Source of the DNA: Tunturiibacter empetritectus
GTDB lineage: Bacteria; Acidobacteriota; Terriglobia; Terriglobales; Acidobacteriaceae
Direction: 5' to 3'
Assembly: GCF_013410875.1 (NCBI RefSeq)
Contig: NZ_JACCCU010000002.1
Coordinates: 806,001 to 870,000 of the forward strand
DNA length: 64,000 bases
Under the pieces are notes generated by a model. The model saw only the letters and a list, made by a program, of their open reading frames with translations. It did not search any database and was not told where the DNA came from. Position numbers and translations under genes: made by a program. This document shows, piece by piece, positions 28,775 through 36,404 of the stretch (positions are counted from its first letter, which is position 1; every line of letters begins with the position of its first letter).

Positions 28775-30328
28775 ATGATGACACTCCGCACGAATACTCC
28801 CGTGCACCTTCGGAAAGCGAGCAAATCTCCTCCTATGAGTCTCTCCCATCTGCTCTCCCGCCGCGCCTTCCTCGTCCAGGGAGCACTGGCCGGAGTCTCA
28901 GCCAACGCGGTCGCCCCCGCCCCATCCCCGCAAACACCCGCAGCGCAGACACCTACGCCGCAAGCACCCACCGAGGTCCAACCCTCCACTCCCCCCGCGA
29001 CCCGCATCCTCGCCGATTGGCTGGTCTCCTCTCCGCAAGACGCTGTACCCGACAATGTGCGAAAGGAAGCGGTGCGCTCCATCGTCAACTGGGTCGGAGT
29101 CACCGTCGGAGGCTCTGGCCAGCAGGCTGTCGTCCGAGCCCTCGCCACCCTTCAGCCCTACACCGGCACCTCCTCCGCACACCTCTTCGGCCGCTCCGAG
29201 ACCCTCGACCCGCTTCGCGCCGCCTTCATCACCGGCATCAGCTCCCACGTGCTCGACTACGACGACACCCACCTCGAGACCATCATCCACCCCGCAGGCC
29301 CCGTCGCCAGCGCCCTCTTCTCGCTCGCTCAGACCCGACCAGTCAGCGGAGCCGATCTCCTCCACGCCTTCATCCTTGGCACCGAGATCGAGTGCCGTCT
29401 CGGCAAAGTCATCTATCCCTCCCACTACGACATGGGCTGGCACATCACAGGAACCTGCGGAGTCTTCGGTGCCGCCGCCGCATGCGGGCGCATCCTCGGC
29501 CTGAACGCCCAGCAGATGCGGTGGGCGCTCGGCATCGCCGCCACCGAAGCAGCTGGCCTCAAGATCATGTTCGGAAGCATGTGCAAGAGCCTTAACATCG
29601 GACGTGCCGCCGAGAACGGCCTTCTCGCAGCTCTCCTCGCCGCAAACAACTTCACCAGCTCCGACGAGAGCATCGAAGGTCACGACGGCTACATCTTCGC
29701 CGCCTCCCGCCAGCACGATTACGCCCGTCTCGTCGACGGCCTCGGTCAACACTACGAGATCGCTCTCAACACCTACAAGCCATTCGCCTGCGGCATCGTT
29801 ATCCATCCCGTCATCGACGGCGTCCTCCAGCTCCGCAACCAGCACCACCTCAAAGCCCCCGAGATCCGCTCCATCGCCATCCGCGCCAACCCCCTTGTCC
29901 TCGAGCTCACCGGCAAGAAGACACCCACCACTGGACTCGAAGCCAAGTTCAGCGTCTTCCACTCCGCCGCAGTCGCTCTCCTCCGCGGCTTCGCAGGAGA
30001 GAAGGAGTACACCGACGAGGCCGCACGCGATCCCCAAGTCATTGCCCTTCGCGAGCGCGTCACCGTCGCCGTCGATCCCATCGTCCAAACTGACGAGGCA
30101 TACATCACCATTACCACCACCGACGGTCAAACCTTCACCAAGCATGTAGAGCACGCCGTAGGCAGCGTCCAGAACCCACTCTCCGACAAAGATCTCTCCT
30201 TCAAGTTCACCCAGCTCGCCACCGGCATCCTTCCCCCCGCCCAGATCGAAGAGCTTCTGACCTTTGCTTGGAACCTACCCGAGCAACACAACGCCGGCGA
30301 CCTCCCGCGCCTGGGAGCCCTCGCATGA
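28775..30328 (+). CDS. Tat-exported MmgE/PrpD family protein (1)
   Basis: A 517-residue MmgE/PrpD protein, the family of 2-methylcitrate dehydratase, cis-aconitate decarboxylase and iminodisuccinate epimerase. An N-terminal twin-arginine signal (SRRAFLVQGALAGVSANAV) and a Pro/Ala/Thr-rich linker precede the family domain, which starts near residue 70. The family core is seen as HVLDYDDTHLETIIHPAGPV. Classical members are cytoplasmic, so the export signal is unusual. The ATG at 28775 has a poor ribosome-binding site; ATG at 28835 is an alternative that keeps the signal. A second paralogue lies two genes downstream. The substrate is presumably a hydroxy- or unsaturated polycarboxylate. Confidence 0.88.
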   Translation: MMTLRTNTPVHLRKASKSPPMSLSHLLSRRAFLVQGALAGVSANAVAPAPSPQTPAAQTPTPQAPTEVQPSTPPATRILADWLVSSPQDAVPDNVRKEAVRSIVNWVGVTVGGSGQQAVVRALATLQPYTGTSSAHLFGRSETLDPLRAAFITGISSHVLDYDDTHLETIIHPAGPVASALFSLAQTRPVSGADLLHAFILGTEIECRLGKVIYPSHYDMGWHITGTCGVFGAAAACGRILGLNAQQMRWALGIAATEAAGLKIMFGSMCKSLNIGRAAENGLLAALLAANNFTSSDESIEGHDGYIFAASRQHDYARLVDGLGQHYEIALNTYKPFACGIVIHPVIDGVLQLRNQHHLKAPEIRSIAIRANPLVLELTGKKTPTTGLEAKFSVFHSAAVALLRGFAGEKEYTDEAARDPQVIALRERVTVAVDPIVQTDEAYITITTTDGQTFTKHVEHAVGSVQNPLSDKDLSFKFTQLATGILPPAQIEELLTFAWNLPEQHNAGDLPRLGALA

Positions 30329-30362
30329 CAAACTTTCCATCCACTACCTTCGCGAGGAATCC

Positions 30363-31616
30363 ATGCTGAACCAGAACGACGAAAGGCCTTCCGCCGACTC
30401 TCTATCACGCCGCTCCTTCCTGGAGGCCGGTTCCGTAGCCTTAGCCGCCGCAGCCTTAGGAGGTGCCAGCCTCTCCGCCCAACAGCCATCGGCCACCTCA
30501 CCTAACGCATCCGGCTCTAATCCCGGTCAAGAGAATCTTCCGCTCCTCAAAGAAAACCCCAGCTCTAATACTCCTCCCCGCACTGACCGCGGAGACATTG
30601 GACCGATCTGGTACTCCTTCGACCTTAACCACAAACGCCTGGAGAATGGTGGCTGGACACATCAAGTGACTCAGCGTGAGCTTCCTCCATCCAGGGATCT
30701 CGCCGGAGTCAACATGCGCCTCACCGCTGGCAGCTTCCGCGAGCTTCACTGGCACACCGCAGACGAGTGGGCCTACATGATCTACGGCTCCGCCCGCGTA
30801 ACTGTCCTCAATCCGGACGGGACCATCCAGATCGAAGATGTCTCCAAGGGCGACCTCTGGTTTTTTCCCGCTGGCTTCCCGCACTCCATTCAGGGCCTCG
30901 CCTCCGACGGCTGCGAGTTTCTTTTGGTCTTCGACGAAGGATTTTTCTCCGAGGAGAACACCTTTTCCATCTCCGAGTGGGTCGCTCACACCCCGCCAGA
31001 GATCCTTGAAAAGAACTTCCGCCTTAGCAGCAGCGAGCTTTCGAAGCTGCCCACACGCGAACTCTTCATCTTCCCCGCCGCGCTGCCGCAGTCCCTCGAG
31101 CACGACCGCCAATCCGCAGGCGGTCCCTCTGCTGTATCACCCATCCAATACATCTTCCGCGCGGGATCCATGCCGCCCACAAAGTCTTCCCCCCAGGGCG
31201 AAGTTCGCATCGTCGACTCGCGTAACTTTCCCGCCTCGAAGTCCGTCGCCGCCGGCATCGTAACCCTCAAACCCGGAGGCCTGCGCGAGCTGCATTGGCA
31301 CCCCACCGCCGCCGAATGGCAGTTCTACATCGCAGGCTCCGGCAGGATGACTGTCATAGCCCCAGGTGGCCGCGCACGCACCATGGATTTCAACGCTAAC
31401 GACGTTGGCTTCGTCCCCACGGCTGCAGGCCACTACATCGAAAACACCGGCTCCTCCGACCTCATCTTTCTTGAGATGTTCAAGCTCGATCAATTCCTCG
31501 AGTTCTCTCTCAATAACTGGATACGTCGTCTCCCCCCAGAGATGGTCTCGGCTCACCTCAACCTTGACGCCTCTTCCATAAGCCGCATTCCCGCAGAGAA
31601 GCTGGCCATCCTTTAG
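30363..31616 (+). CDS. Tat-exported oxalate-decarboxylase-like bicupin
   Basis: A 417-residue bicupin. The ATG at 30363 follows GAGGAA; an upstream in-frame start would overlap the PrpD gene. A Tat signal lies at residues 14-40 (SRRSFLEAGSVALAAAALGG). Cupin 1 has HWHTADEW (H129, H131, E135) and the distal His in GFPHS (H174). Cupin 2 has HWHPTAAEW and a distal His in AGHYIE. Both therefore keep the four manganese ligands. The lid that in Bacillus OxdC reads S-E-N-S here reads S-E-E-N (196-199), keeping the catalytic Glu that favours decarboxylation over oxidation. It would convert oxalate, or a related acid, to formate and CO2 outside the cytoplasm. Confidence 0.88.
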   Translation: MLNQNDERPSADSLSRRSFLEAGSVALAAAALGGASLSAQQPSATSPNASGSNPGQENLPLLKENPSSNTPPRTDRGDIGPIWYSFDLNHKRLENGGWTHQVTQRELPPSRDLAGVNMRLTAGSFRELHWHTADEWAYMIYGSARVTVLNPDGTIQIEDVSKGDLWFFPAGFPHSIQGLASDGCEFLLVFDEGFFSEENTFSISEWVAHTPPEILEKNFRLSSSELSKLPTRELFIFPAALPQSLEHDRQSAGGPSAVSPIQYIFRAGSMPPTKSSPQGEVRIVDSRNFPASKSVAAGIVTLKPGGLRELHWHPTAAEWQFYIAGSGRMTVIAPGGRARTMDFNANDVGFVPTAAGHYIENTGSSDLIFLEMFKLDQFLEFSLNNWIRRLPPEMVSAHLNLDASSISRIPAEKLAIL

Positions 31617-31702
31617 TCGCGTGTCGTGATGGGGATTCCTGCGTGGCATCCTCGTTGTTCCGCTTCCCCACCACCGCGATTCGCCCGAATTCAGGAGACT
31701 CA

Positions 31703-33241
31703 ATGGACGCACCGCACCTATCGTTCAAACCACTGGAGGCACCAAACTCCGTCCCCCAACTCACTCGCCGGAATCTGCTCGCAAAGGGAGCCTGTGTGCT
31801 GGCCGGCACCGCTCTACCTCTTCCTTCGTATTTATTTTCAGAGGAGCAGCAGACGCCCTCCGCCCCCATCGGCCCTGTCATGCAGACCCTCAGCACCTAC
31901 ATGGCCCAGGCCGCCACCCGGCCACTCCCTCCCGCCATCATCGAGCAGGCAAAAGATCACATCCTCGACACCTTCGCCGCTATGATCTCCGGCTCCCAGC
32001 TTCCTCCCGGCCGCGCCGCCATCGCCTTCGCACAATCCTACGGCGGTAAGCCAGTCGCCTCTGTCGCCACCTCCGTCATTCTGTGCGGTCCGCTCGAAGC
32101 GGCCCTGGCCAACGGAGTCCTCGCCCACTCCGACGAGACCGATGACTCCCACTCCCCGTCGCAGTCCCACCCAGGCTGCGCTGTAGTTCCCGCCGCACTC
32201 GCTGTGGGCGAACAGTTCAACATCTCCGGCTCCCACTTTCTCCGCGCCGTCACCCTCGGGTACGACATAGGCCCGCGCTTCGGCGTCACCCTCGGTGGAG
32301 TCAACTATCAGACCGAGACACACCGTGATCCCCACGCCACCTCCGAAGGCTTCGGAGCCGCAGCTGCCGCTGGCTGTGCCGCCTCCCTCGACGTACGCCA
32401 GATGCGCCTCCTCCTCGATTACGCTTCGCAGCAGTCCTCAGGCTTCACTGCGTGGCAACGGGACACCCTCCACGTCGAAAAAGCCTTCGTCTTCGCCGGC
32501 ATGCCCGCCCGCAATGGAGTCACCTCCGCTTTGCTGGTTCAGGCGGGCTGGAGCGGCGTCGATGATGTGCTCTCAGGCCCCGAAAGCTTCTTCGCAGCCT
32601 ACGCCCCTCACGCCAATCCTCAGGGGCTCGCCAAGAATCTAGTCGGCGGTCTCGGAGAGCACTACGAGATCACACGCACGAATATCAAGAAATGGTGCGT
32701 CGGCTCGCCCATTCAAGCGCCGCTCGACGCCGTTCAGCTCCTCCTGAACCAGCACTCCTTCACCCCGGACCAGGTTCGTCACGTCACCGTAAAAGTCGCC
32801 ACCCGCGAGGCCACGATAGTCGACAACCGCGCACTCCCCGACATCTGCCTCCAACACCTCGTCGCCGTCATGCTCGTCCAGCGAACCCTAACCTTTCGCT
32901 CTGCCCACGACGCCGCCCTCATGAAGGATTCAGGCATCCTCCAACAACGCGCCAAAGTCACTCTGATCGGAGACGAAGAGCTCGAGAAACGCCTCCCCGC
33001 CCGCGAAGCCACCGTCGAGATCCTTTTGAATGACGGCACCGTCCTCACCCAGCACGTCGACGCCGTCCGCGGAACTGCCGAGAACCCAATGAGTCGTGAA
33101 GAGATCATCGCCAAGTCCCGCGACCTCATCGAACCTGTCCTCGGACCTGCGTCCTCGAAGGCGCTTATCTCTGCAGTCCTCCAGCTCGAGCAACTCACAG
33201 ACATACACACTCTCAGCCGGTTGCTTCGCAGCTCGTCATGA
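31703..33241 (+). CDS. Tat-exported MmgE/PrpD family protein (2)
   Basis: A 512-residue paralogue of the protein at 28775. The ATG at 31703 is chosen because CAGGAG lies 6 bases upstream; the open frame extends 20 codons further. A Tat signal is at residues 18-45 (LTRRNLLAKGACVLAGTAL). The family core reads HSDETDDSHSPSQSHPGCAV, which differs from the DYDDTH of the first paralogue. The two are therefore unlikely to have identical substrates, or may form a heteromer. It is the last gene of the run, 280 bases before the tRNA-Ser gene. Regulation is presumably by the divergent membrane regulator. Confidence 0.87.
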   Translation: MDAPHLSFKPLEAPNSVPQLTRRNLLAKGACVLAGTALPLPSYLFSEEQQTPSAPIGPVMQTLSTYMAQAATRPLPPAIIEQAKDHILDTFAAMISGSQLPPGRAAIAFAQSYGGKPVASVATSVILCGPLEAALANGVLAHSDETDDSHSPSQSHPGCAVVPAALAVGEQFNISGSHFLRAVTLGYDIGPRFGVTLGGVNYQTETHRDPHATSEGFGAAAAAGCAASLDVRQMRLLLDYASQQSSGFTAWQRDTLHVEKAFVFAGMPARNGVTSALLVQAGWSGVDDVLSGPESFFAAYAPHANPQGLAKNLVGGLGEHYEITRTNIKKWCVGSPIQAPLDAVQLLLNQHSFTPDQVRHVTVKVATREATIVDNRALPDICLQHLVAVMLVQRTLTFRSAHDAALMKDSGILQQRAKVTLIGDEELEKRLPAREATVEILLNDGTVLTQHVDAVRGTAENPMSREEIIAKSRDLIEPVLGPASSKALISAVLQLEQLTDIHTLSRLLRSSS

Positions 33242-33518
33242 TATTGGGACACAAGCGCATGGAGCAAAAGGCGCGTCGACGCTTGGCTCCAAAGGCGAGA
33301 AGACCGCCCGCGTAGGCCGCGTTCACACTGGATGGAAAGCGTGCTGGAGACAATCCGCGTCATGATCGACTTGACTGCCACAGCCTGTCGTTCGTTCATT
33401 CGGGAACGAGGCTGGATCGGACGGATGGTCCGCCCACGCGAACTTCCGCGATGAGGTGATGCCTCGTCTGCTTCACCGGAAATCTAGAGGTCTCTTGGGG
33501 ATCCTGATACTAGTTTGT

Positions 33519-33610
33519 GGCGGAGAATGGGGGATTCGAACCCCCGATAGAGCTTTCGCCCTATAACGGTTTAGCAAACCGCCGCCTTCAGCCACTCGGC
33601 CAACTCTCCG
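33519..33610 (-). tRNA. tRNA-Ser(GCU)
   Basis: On the minus strand a complete class-II tRNA is visible: acceptor GGAGAGT with pairing ATTCTCC, a D-arm with GGCCGAGTGGCTGAAGG, an anticodon loop TTGCTAA giving GCU, a long variable arm (TATAGGGCGAAAGCTCTAT), a T-arm GGGGGTTCGAATCCCCC, discriminator G and an encoded CCA. The long variable arm and GCU anticodon identify serine. The 3' end faces the 22.9-33.2 kb operon. No integrase or duplicated 3' end is seen nearby. Confidence 0.95.
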
Positions 33611-33626
33611 TCTGTGTTGCGGTGAG

Positions 33627-33646
33627 CATCACCTATAGGTGATGCC
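33627..33646. promoter_or_regulatory. Perfect 20-base palindrome upstream of tRNA-Ser
   Basis: GCATCACCTATAGGTGATGC reads the same on both strands. It ends 17 bases before the mature 5' end of the tRNA. On the minus strand TATAAT lies 10 bases further upstream, so the palindrome may be in the precursor leader. Alternatively its central TATAGG is the -10 box of a promoter with TTGCCT as the -35. Confidence 0.6.
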
Positions 33647-33790
33647 CGGCTGAGGCAATTATAGCAAGACAGCTGCTTCGCGAGTCAGCGGGTTAACGAG
33701 TCGGCCACTTCGTGGCATGACGACAGGTGGAGACGACGAAGAATGTCTGGTAAGTGAGGCGCTTCGGGTTCGCGGTCTGGCGGGACTCGC

Positions 33791-33804
33791 TATATAAAGA
33801 CTGA
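33791..33804 (+). promoter_or_regulatory. TATATAAA box abutting the permease start
   Basis: TATATAAA lies 6-13 bases before the ATG at 33805, where a -10 box would place the transcript start at or next to the ATG. No Shine-Dalgarno is present. A leaderless message is therefore possible. No good -35 hexamer was found, so this is tentative. Confidence 0.35.
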
Positions 33805-35193
33805 ATGGCGCTGGGCCGGGTGGGTTTGGGAAGAGCGAGGGCGGCGGGCGGGGGGAAGATGCGGCTGCTGCCGCTGATTGCGGCGACTTACTTTATGGTG
33901 GCGGGTGGGCCGTATGGGCTGGAAGATGTAATTGGCATGGCGGGGTATGGGCGGGCGCTGCTGCTGTTGCTGGTGATTCCGGTGGTGTGGAGTCTGCCGA
34001 CGAGTTTGATGGTGGGGGAGCTGGCGTCGGCGATCCCGGAGGAGGGTGGGTACTACCGGTGGGTGCGGCGGGCGATGGGGGAGTTCTGGGGGTTTCAGGA
34101 GGCGTGGCTGAGCCTGGCGGCGAGCGTGTTCGATATGGCGATCTACCCGACGATCTTTGTGCTTTATCTGGGGCGGATTGAACCGGCGTGGACGGCGGGG
34201 TATCGCGGGACGGGGTGGGCTTTGGCGGTGGTGGTGGTATGTATGGTTTGGAACTTGCGGGGCGCGCGGGCGGTGGGTGAGGGGTCGGTGGGGCTGTTTT
34301 GCGTACTGCTGTCGCCGTTTGTGGTGCTGTCGGCGGTGGGGTTGTGGAAGGGGCTGATAGGCGGGGGCGGGCATGGGATGCTTGGTGGCGCGGGCGGGGT
34401 GGGGGCGGGCGGGGTGGGGGCGGGGGCGGCGGGTGTGGACTTTGCGGGGGCGGTGTCGGTGACGCTGTGGAACTACATGGGGTGGGATAACGCGTCGACA
34501 GTGGCGCAGGAGGTGGAGGAGCCGCAGAGGAACTATCCGCGGGCGATGCTGTCGGCGACGGGGCTAGTAGCGCTGACATATGTGCTGCCGCTGGCCGCGG
34601 TGGCGCTGGTGGGGATTCCGGCGGCACGGTTTTCTACGGGGGCGTGGACGGATGCGGCGAGAGAGCTGGTAGGACCCTGGCTGGCGCTGTGCGTGGTGCT
34701 GGGTGGAATGATCAATGGTGGGGGGATGTTCAACGCGCTGATGATGAGCTATACGCGTGTGCCGTATGCGCTGGCAGAGGAGGGTCTGCTGCCGGAGGTG
34801 ATGGAGCGGAAGAACAGGTGGGGCGTGCCGTGGGTGAGTTTGGCGGTGTGTTCGGTGGGGTGGGCGCTGGCGCTGCGGTTGTCATTTGAGCGGCTGATCT
34901 CGATTGACCTGGTGCTGTATGGAGGGGCGTTGATGCTGGAGTTTGTGGCGCTGGTGGTATTGCGGGTGAAGGAGCCCGGATTGGCAAGGCCGTTCAGGGT
35001 GCCGGGTGGGGTTTGGGGCGCGGTGGGGATGGGGGTTGGCCCGGGGGTGTTGATCGCGTTTGCGCTATGGGCAGCGCGAGGGGAACGGGTAGCTGGGCTG
35101 CCGGCGCTGGAGTTTGCGGGGATTGTGGCGACGGCGGGGCCGGTGGTTTATCTGGCGGCGCGGATGGTGCGGAAGGGCCGCTTGGGTGGGTGA
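33805..35193 (+). CDS. APC-superfamily amino acid permease
   Basis: A 462-residue inner-membrane protein with about 12 hydrophobic segments. The first helix contains ATYFMVAGGPYGLEDVIG, the unwound G-P/G-Y-G segment that binds substrate in APC amino acid and polyamine transporters. TM6 shows NYMGWDNASTVAQEVEEPQRNYPRA, typical of the family. Residues about 188-216 are a Gly/Ala/Val-rich insertion made by a G-tract repeat. The gene is unusually G-rich in third positions compared with both neighbours. The alternative ATG 18 codons downstream (MRLLPLIAA) would give a more normal N-terminus. It is convergent with ppa. The substrate is not predictable. Confidence 0.88.
   Translation: MALGRVGLGRARAAGGGKMRLLPLIAATYFMVAGGPYGLEDVIGMAGYGRALLLLLVIPVVWSLPTSLMVGELASAIPEEGGYYRWVRRAMGEFWGFQEAWLSLAASVFDMAIYPTIFVLYLGRIEPAWTAGYRGTGWALAVVVVCMVWNLRGARAVGEGSVGLFCVLLSPFVVLSAVGLWKGLIGGGGHGMLGGAGGVGAGGVGAGAAGVDFAGAVSVTLWNYMGWDNASTVAQEVEEPQRNYPRAMLSATGLVALTYVLPLAAVALVGIPAARFSTGAWTDAARELVGPWLALCVVLGGMINGGGMFNALMMSYTRVPYALAEEGLLPEVMERKNRWGVPWVSLAVCSVGWALALRLSFERLISIDLVLYGGALMLEFVALVVLRVKEPGLARPFRVPGGVWGAVGMGVGPGVLIAFALWAARGERVAGLPALEFAGIVATAGPVVYLAARMVRKGRLGG
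34392..34426 (+). repeat. G-tract tandem repeat within the permease gene
   Basis: The 15-mer gggcggggtgggggc is repeated exactly at 34392-34406 and 34407-34421, followed by another run of five G. It encodes Gly/Val/Ala in the loop before TM6. The six or more runs of at least three G on the coding strand could form a G-quadruplex in DNA or mRNA. Confidence 0.75.
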
Positions 35194-35311
35194 AAGTGCT
35201 TGTCCTGCCGGACGGGCTCACCGCGCGTGAGGCGGTCACTTCGTGACTTGTGTACCCTGTCTCGGCAGGATGAGGGGCTTGGCCCTCCCGTTGGTCGGGA
35301 TCTGGCTTAGA

Positions 35312-35869
35312 CTATTTTTTCGGGACTGGCTTGGGGATAGGCGTGACCTTGTTGTCGAGGAAGCGTTGCTGGGCTTCGAGGACCTTGTTGCGGGCGAAGG
35401 AGGCGTCGCGCCAGCCTTTGACTTCGACGCGCTTGCCTTCGAGGTCCTTGTAGATGGCGAAGAAGTGGGTGATCTCCTTGAGCATGTGGGGGTAGATCTC
35501 GGAGAAATTCCAGACATCCTTGTAGCGAGGGTTGTCCTGGCCGACGCAGAGGACCTTCTCGTCGCCGAGGCCCTGGTCGAGCATCTCGAGGACACCGATG
35601 GGGCGGACCTGCATGACGCAGCCGGAGAAGCTGGGAGTGTCGACGAGGACGAGGCAGTCGAGGGGATCGCCGTCGTCGCCGAGGGTGCTGGGGATGAAGC
35701 CGTAGTCGCCGGGGTAGTGGACGGGGGAGTAGAGGTTGCGGTCGAGACGGAAGACGTGGAGCTCCTTGTCGTACTCGTACTTGTTGACACCCTCGTAGGG
35801 AATCTCGATGACTGCGTTGATGACCTCGGGGCTTTTAGGCCCAACGGGGAGTTCCAGGTAGTTCGTCAT
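35312..35869 (-). CDS. ppa: Inorganic pyrophosphatase (family I)
   Basis: A 185-residue soluble enzyme that hydrolyses pyrophosphate to two phosphates and pulls biosynthetic reactions forward. The metal-binding signature DGDPLDCLVL, the upstream YPGDYGFIPSTLGDDG, and the DVWNFSEIYP and KVEVKGWRD-like region (KRVEVKGWRD) are all present. Length is normal for the bacterial hexameric type (about 175-185). It stands alone, convergent with the permease and divergent from purS. Confidence 0.96.
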   Translation of the reverse strand: MTNYLELPVGPKSPEVINAVIEIPYEGVNKYEYDKELHVFRLDRNLYSPVHYPGDYGFIPSTLGDDGDPLDCLVLVDTPSFSGCVMQVRPIGVLEMLDQGLGDEKVLCVGQDNPRYKDVWNFSEIYPHMLKEITHFFAIYKDLEGKRVEVKGWRDASFARNKVLEAQQRFLDNKVTPIPKPVPKK

Positions 35870-35970
35870 AAAGGCTGGTGTCTCTTCTCTTGTCCGATCA
35901 AAGTTTTAGGCGGAGGGCGGCGTTGTGTCGCTTGGGTCCGAGCTTGCCTGGCGGAGGTTCGTGACCTCGA

Positions 35971-36009
35971 TTGAGGGCGAAGGCTGCACCTTGTCTATAA
36001 TCAGACAAG
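35971..36009 (+). promoter_or_regulatory. purS promoter with palindromic operator, likely leaderless
   Basis: CTTGTCT-ataatc-AGACAAG (35990-36009) is a perfect inverted repeat with 7-base arms that abuts the purS ATG at 36010. TATAAT (35996-36001) sits inside it as a consensus -10, and TTGAGG (35971-35976) is a possible -35 at 19 bases. Transcription would start within a few bases of the ATG, and there is no Shine-Dalgarno, so the message is probably leaderless. A dimeric repressor bound to the palindrome would block the -10. Confidence 0.55.
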
Positions 36010-36255
36010 ATGAAGGCTCATGTCTATGTCACGCTGAAACGAACGGTGCTGGATGCCCAGGGGCAGACGGTTGCAGATGCTTTGCGGCGGATGGAATATC
36101 GCGGCGTTGCGGATGTACGGCAGGGGAAGTATTTTCTGCTGACTCTGGAAAATGGATTGGAACAGAGCGCCGCGCAGGCCGAAGTGGAACGGATTGCGCG
36201 TGAGGTGCTGACAAACCCTGTGATTGAAGAGTTTACGTTCCGGCTTGAGGCCTGA
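36010..36255 (+). CDS. purS: Phosphoribosylformylglycinamidine synthase subunit PurS
   Basis: An 81-residue protein matching PurS: MKAHVYVTLKRTVLDAQGQT, VADVRQGKYFLL, and NPVIEEFTFRLE at the end. PurS dimers bridge PurL and the glutaminase PurQ in the FGAM synthase complex, the fourth step of purine synthesis. Usually purS, purQ and purL are adjacent; here neither partner follows and the next gene is hemE after 149 bases. The start is fixed by the first Met and the promoter that abuts it. Confidence 0.9.
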   Translation: MKAHVYVTLKRTVLDAQGQTVADALRRMEYRGVADVRQGKYFLLTLENGLEQSAAQAEVERIAREVLTNPVIEEFTFRLEA

Positions 36256-36287
36256 GCGAAGGCTTTTTGGGTCTGTACTCGACGGGC

Positions 36288-36326
36288 GGCACCCGATACT
36301 AAAGTGACGTGAATTTTTCGGGTGCC
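36288..36326. promoter_or_regulatory. Inverted repeat between purS and hemE
   Basis: GGCACCCGA (36288-36296) and TCGGGTGCC (36318-36326) pair perfectly around a 21-base loop. No T-run follows on the plus strand, so it is not a standard terminator. It could be a protein-binding site or an mRNA element ahead of hemE. Confidence 0.4.
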
Positions 36327-36404
36327 ATGAACAGCTTAGGCTGGCGCGAGTTCGCGCGACGAGCCACGAGTGCTAGGCTTAAAAGGTTATAGAGGACGAG
36401 TCTT

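Noticed and set aside
28898-30154. Minus-strand frame (418 codons) opposite the first PrpD gene
   Set aside because: An antisense artefact of high GC; the plus strand encodes a clear MmgE/PrpD protein.
33242-33518. Possible integrated-island end next to tRNA-Ser
   Set aside because: The 3' end of the tRNA faces the C-rich operon, but no integrase, no repeat of the tRNA 3' end and no mobile gene were seen.
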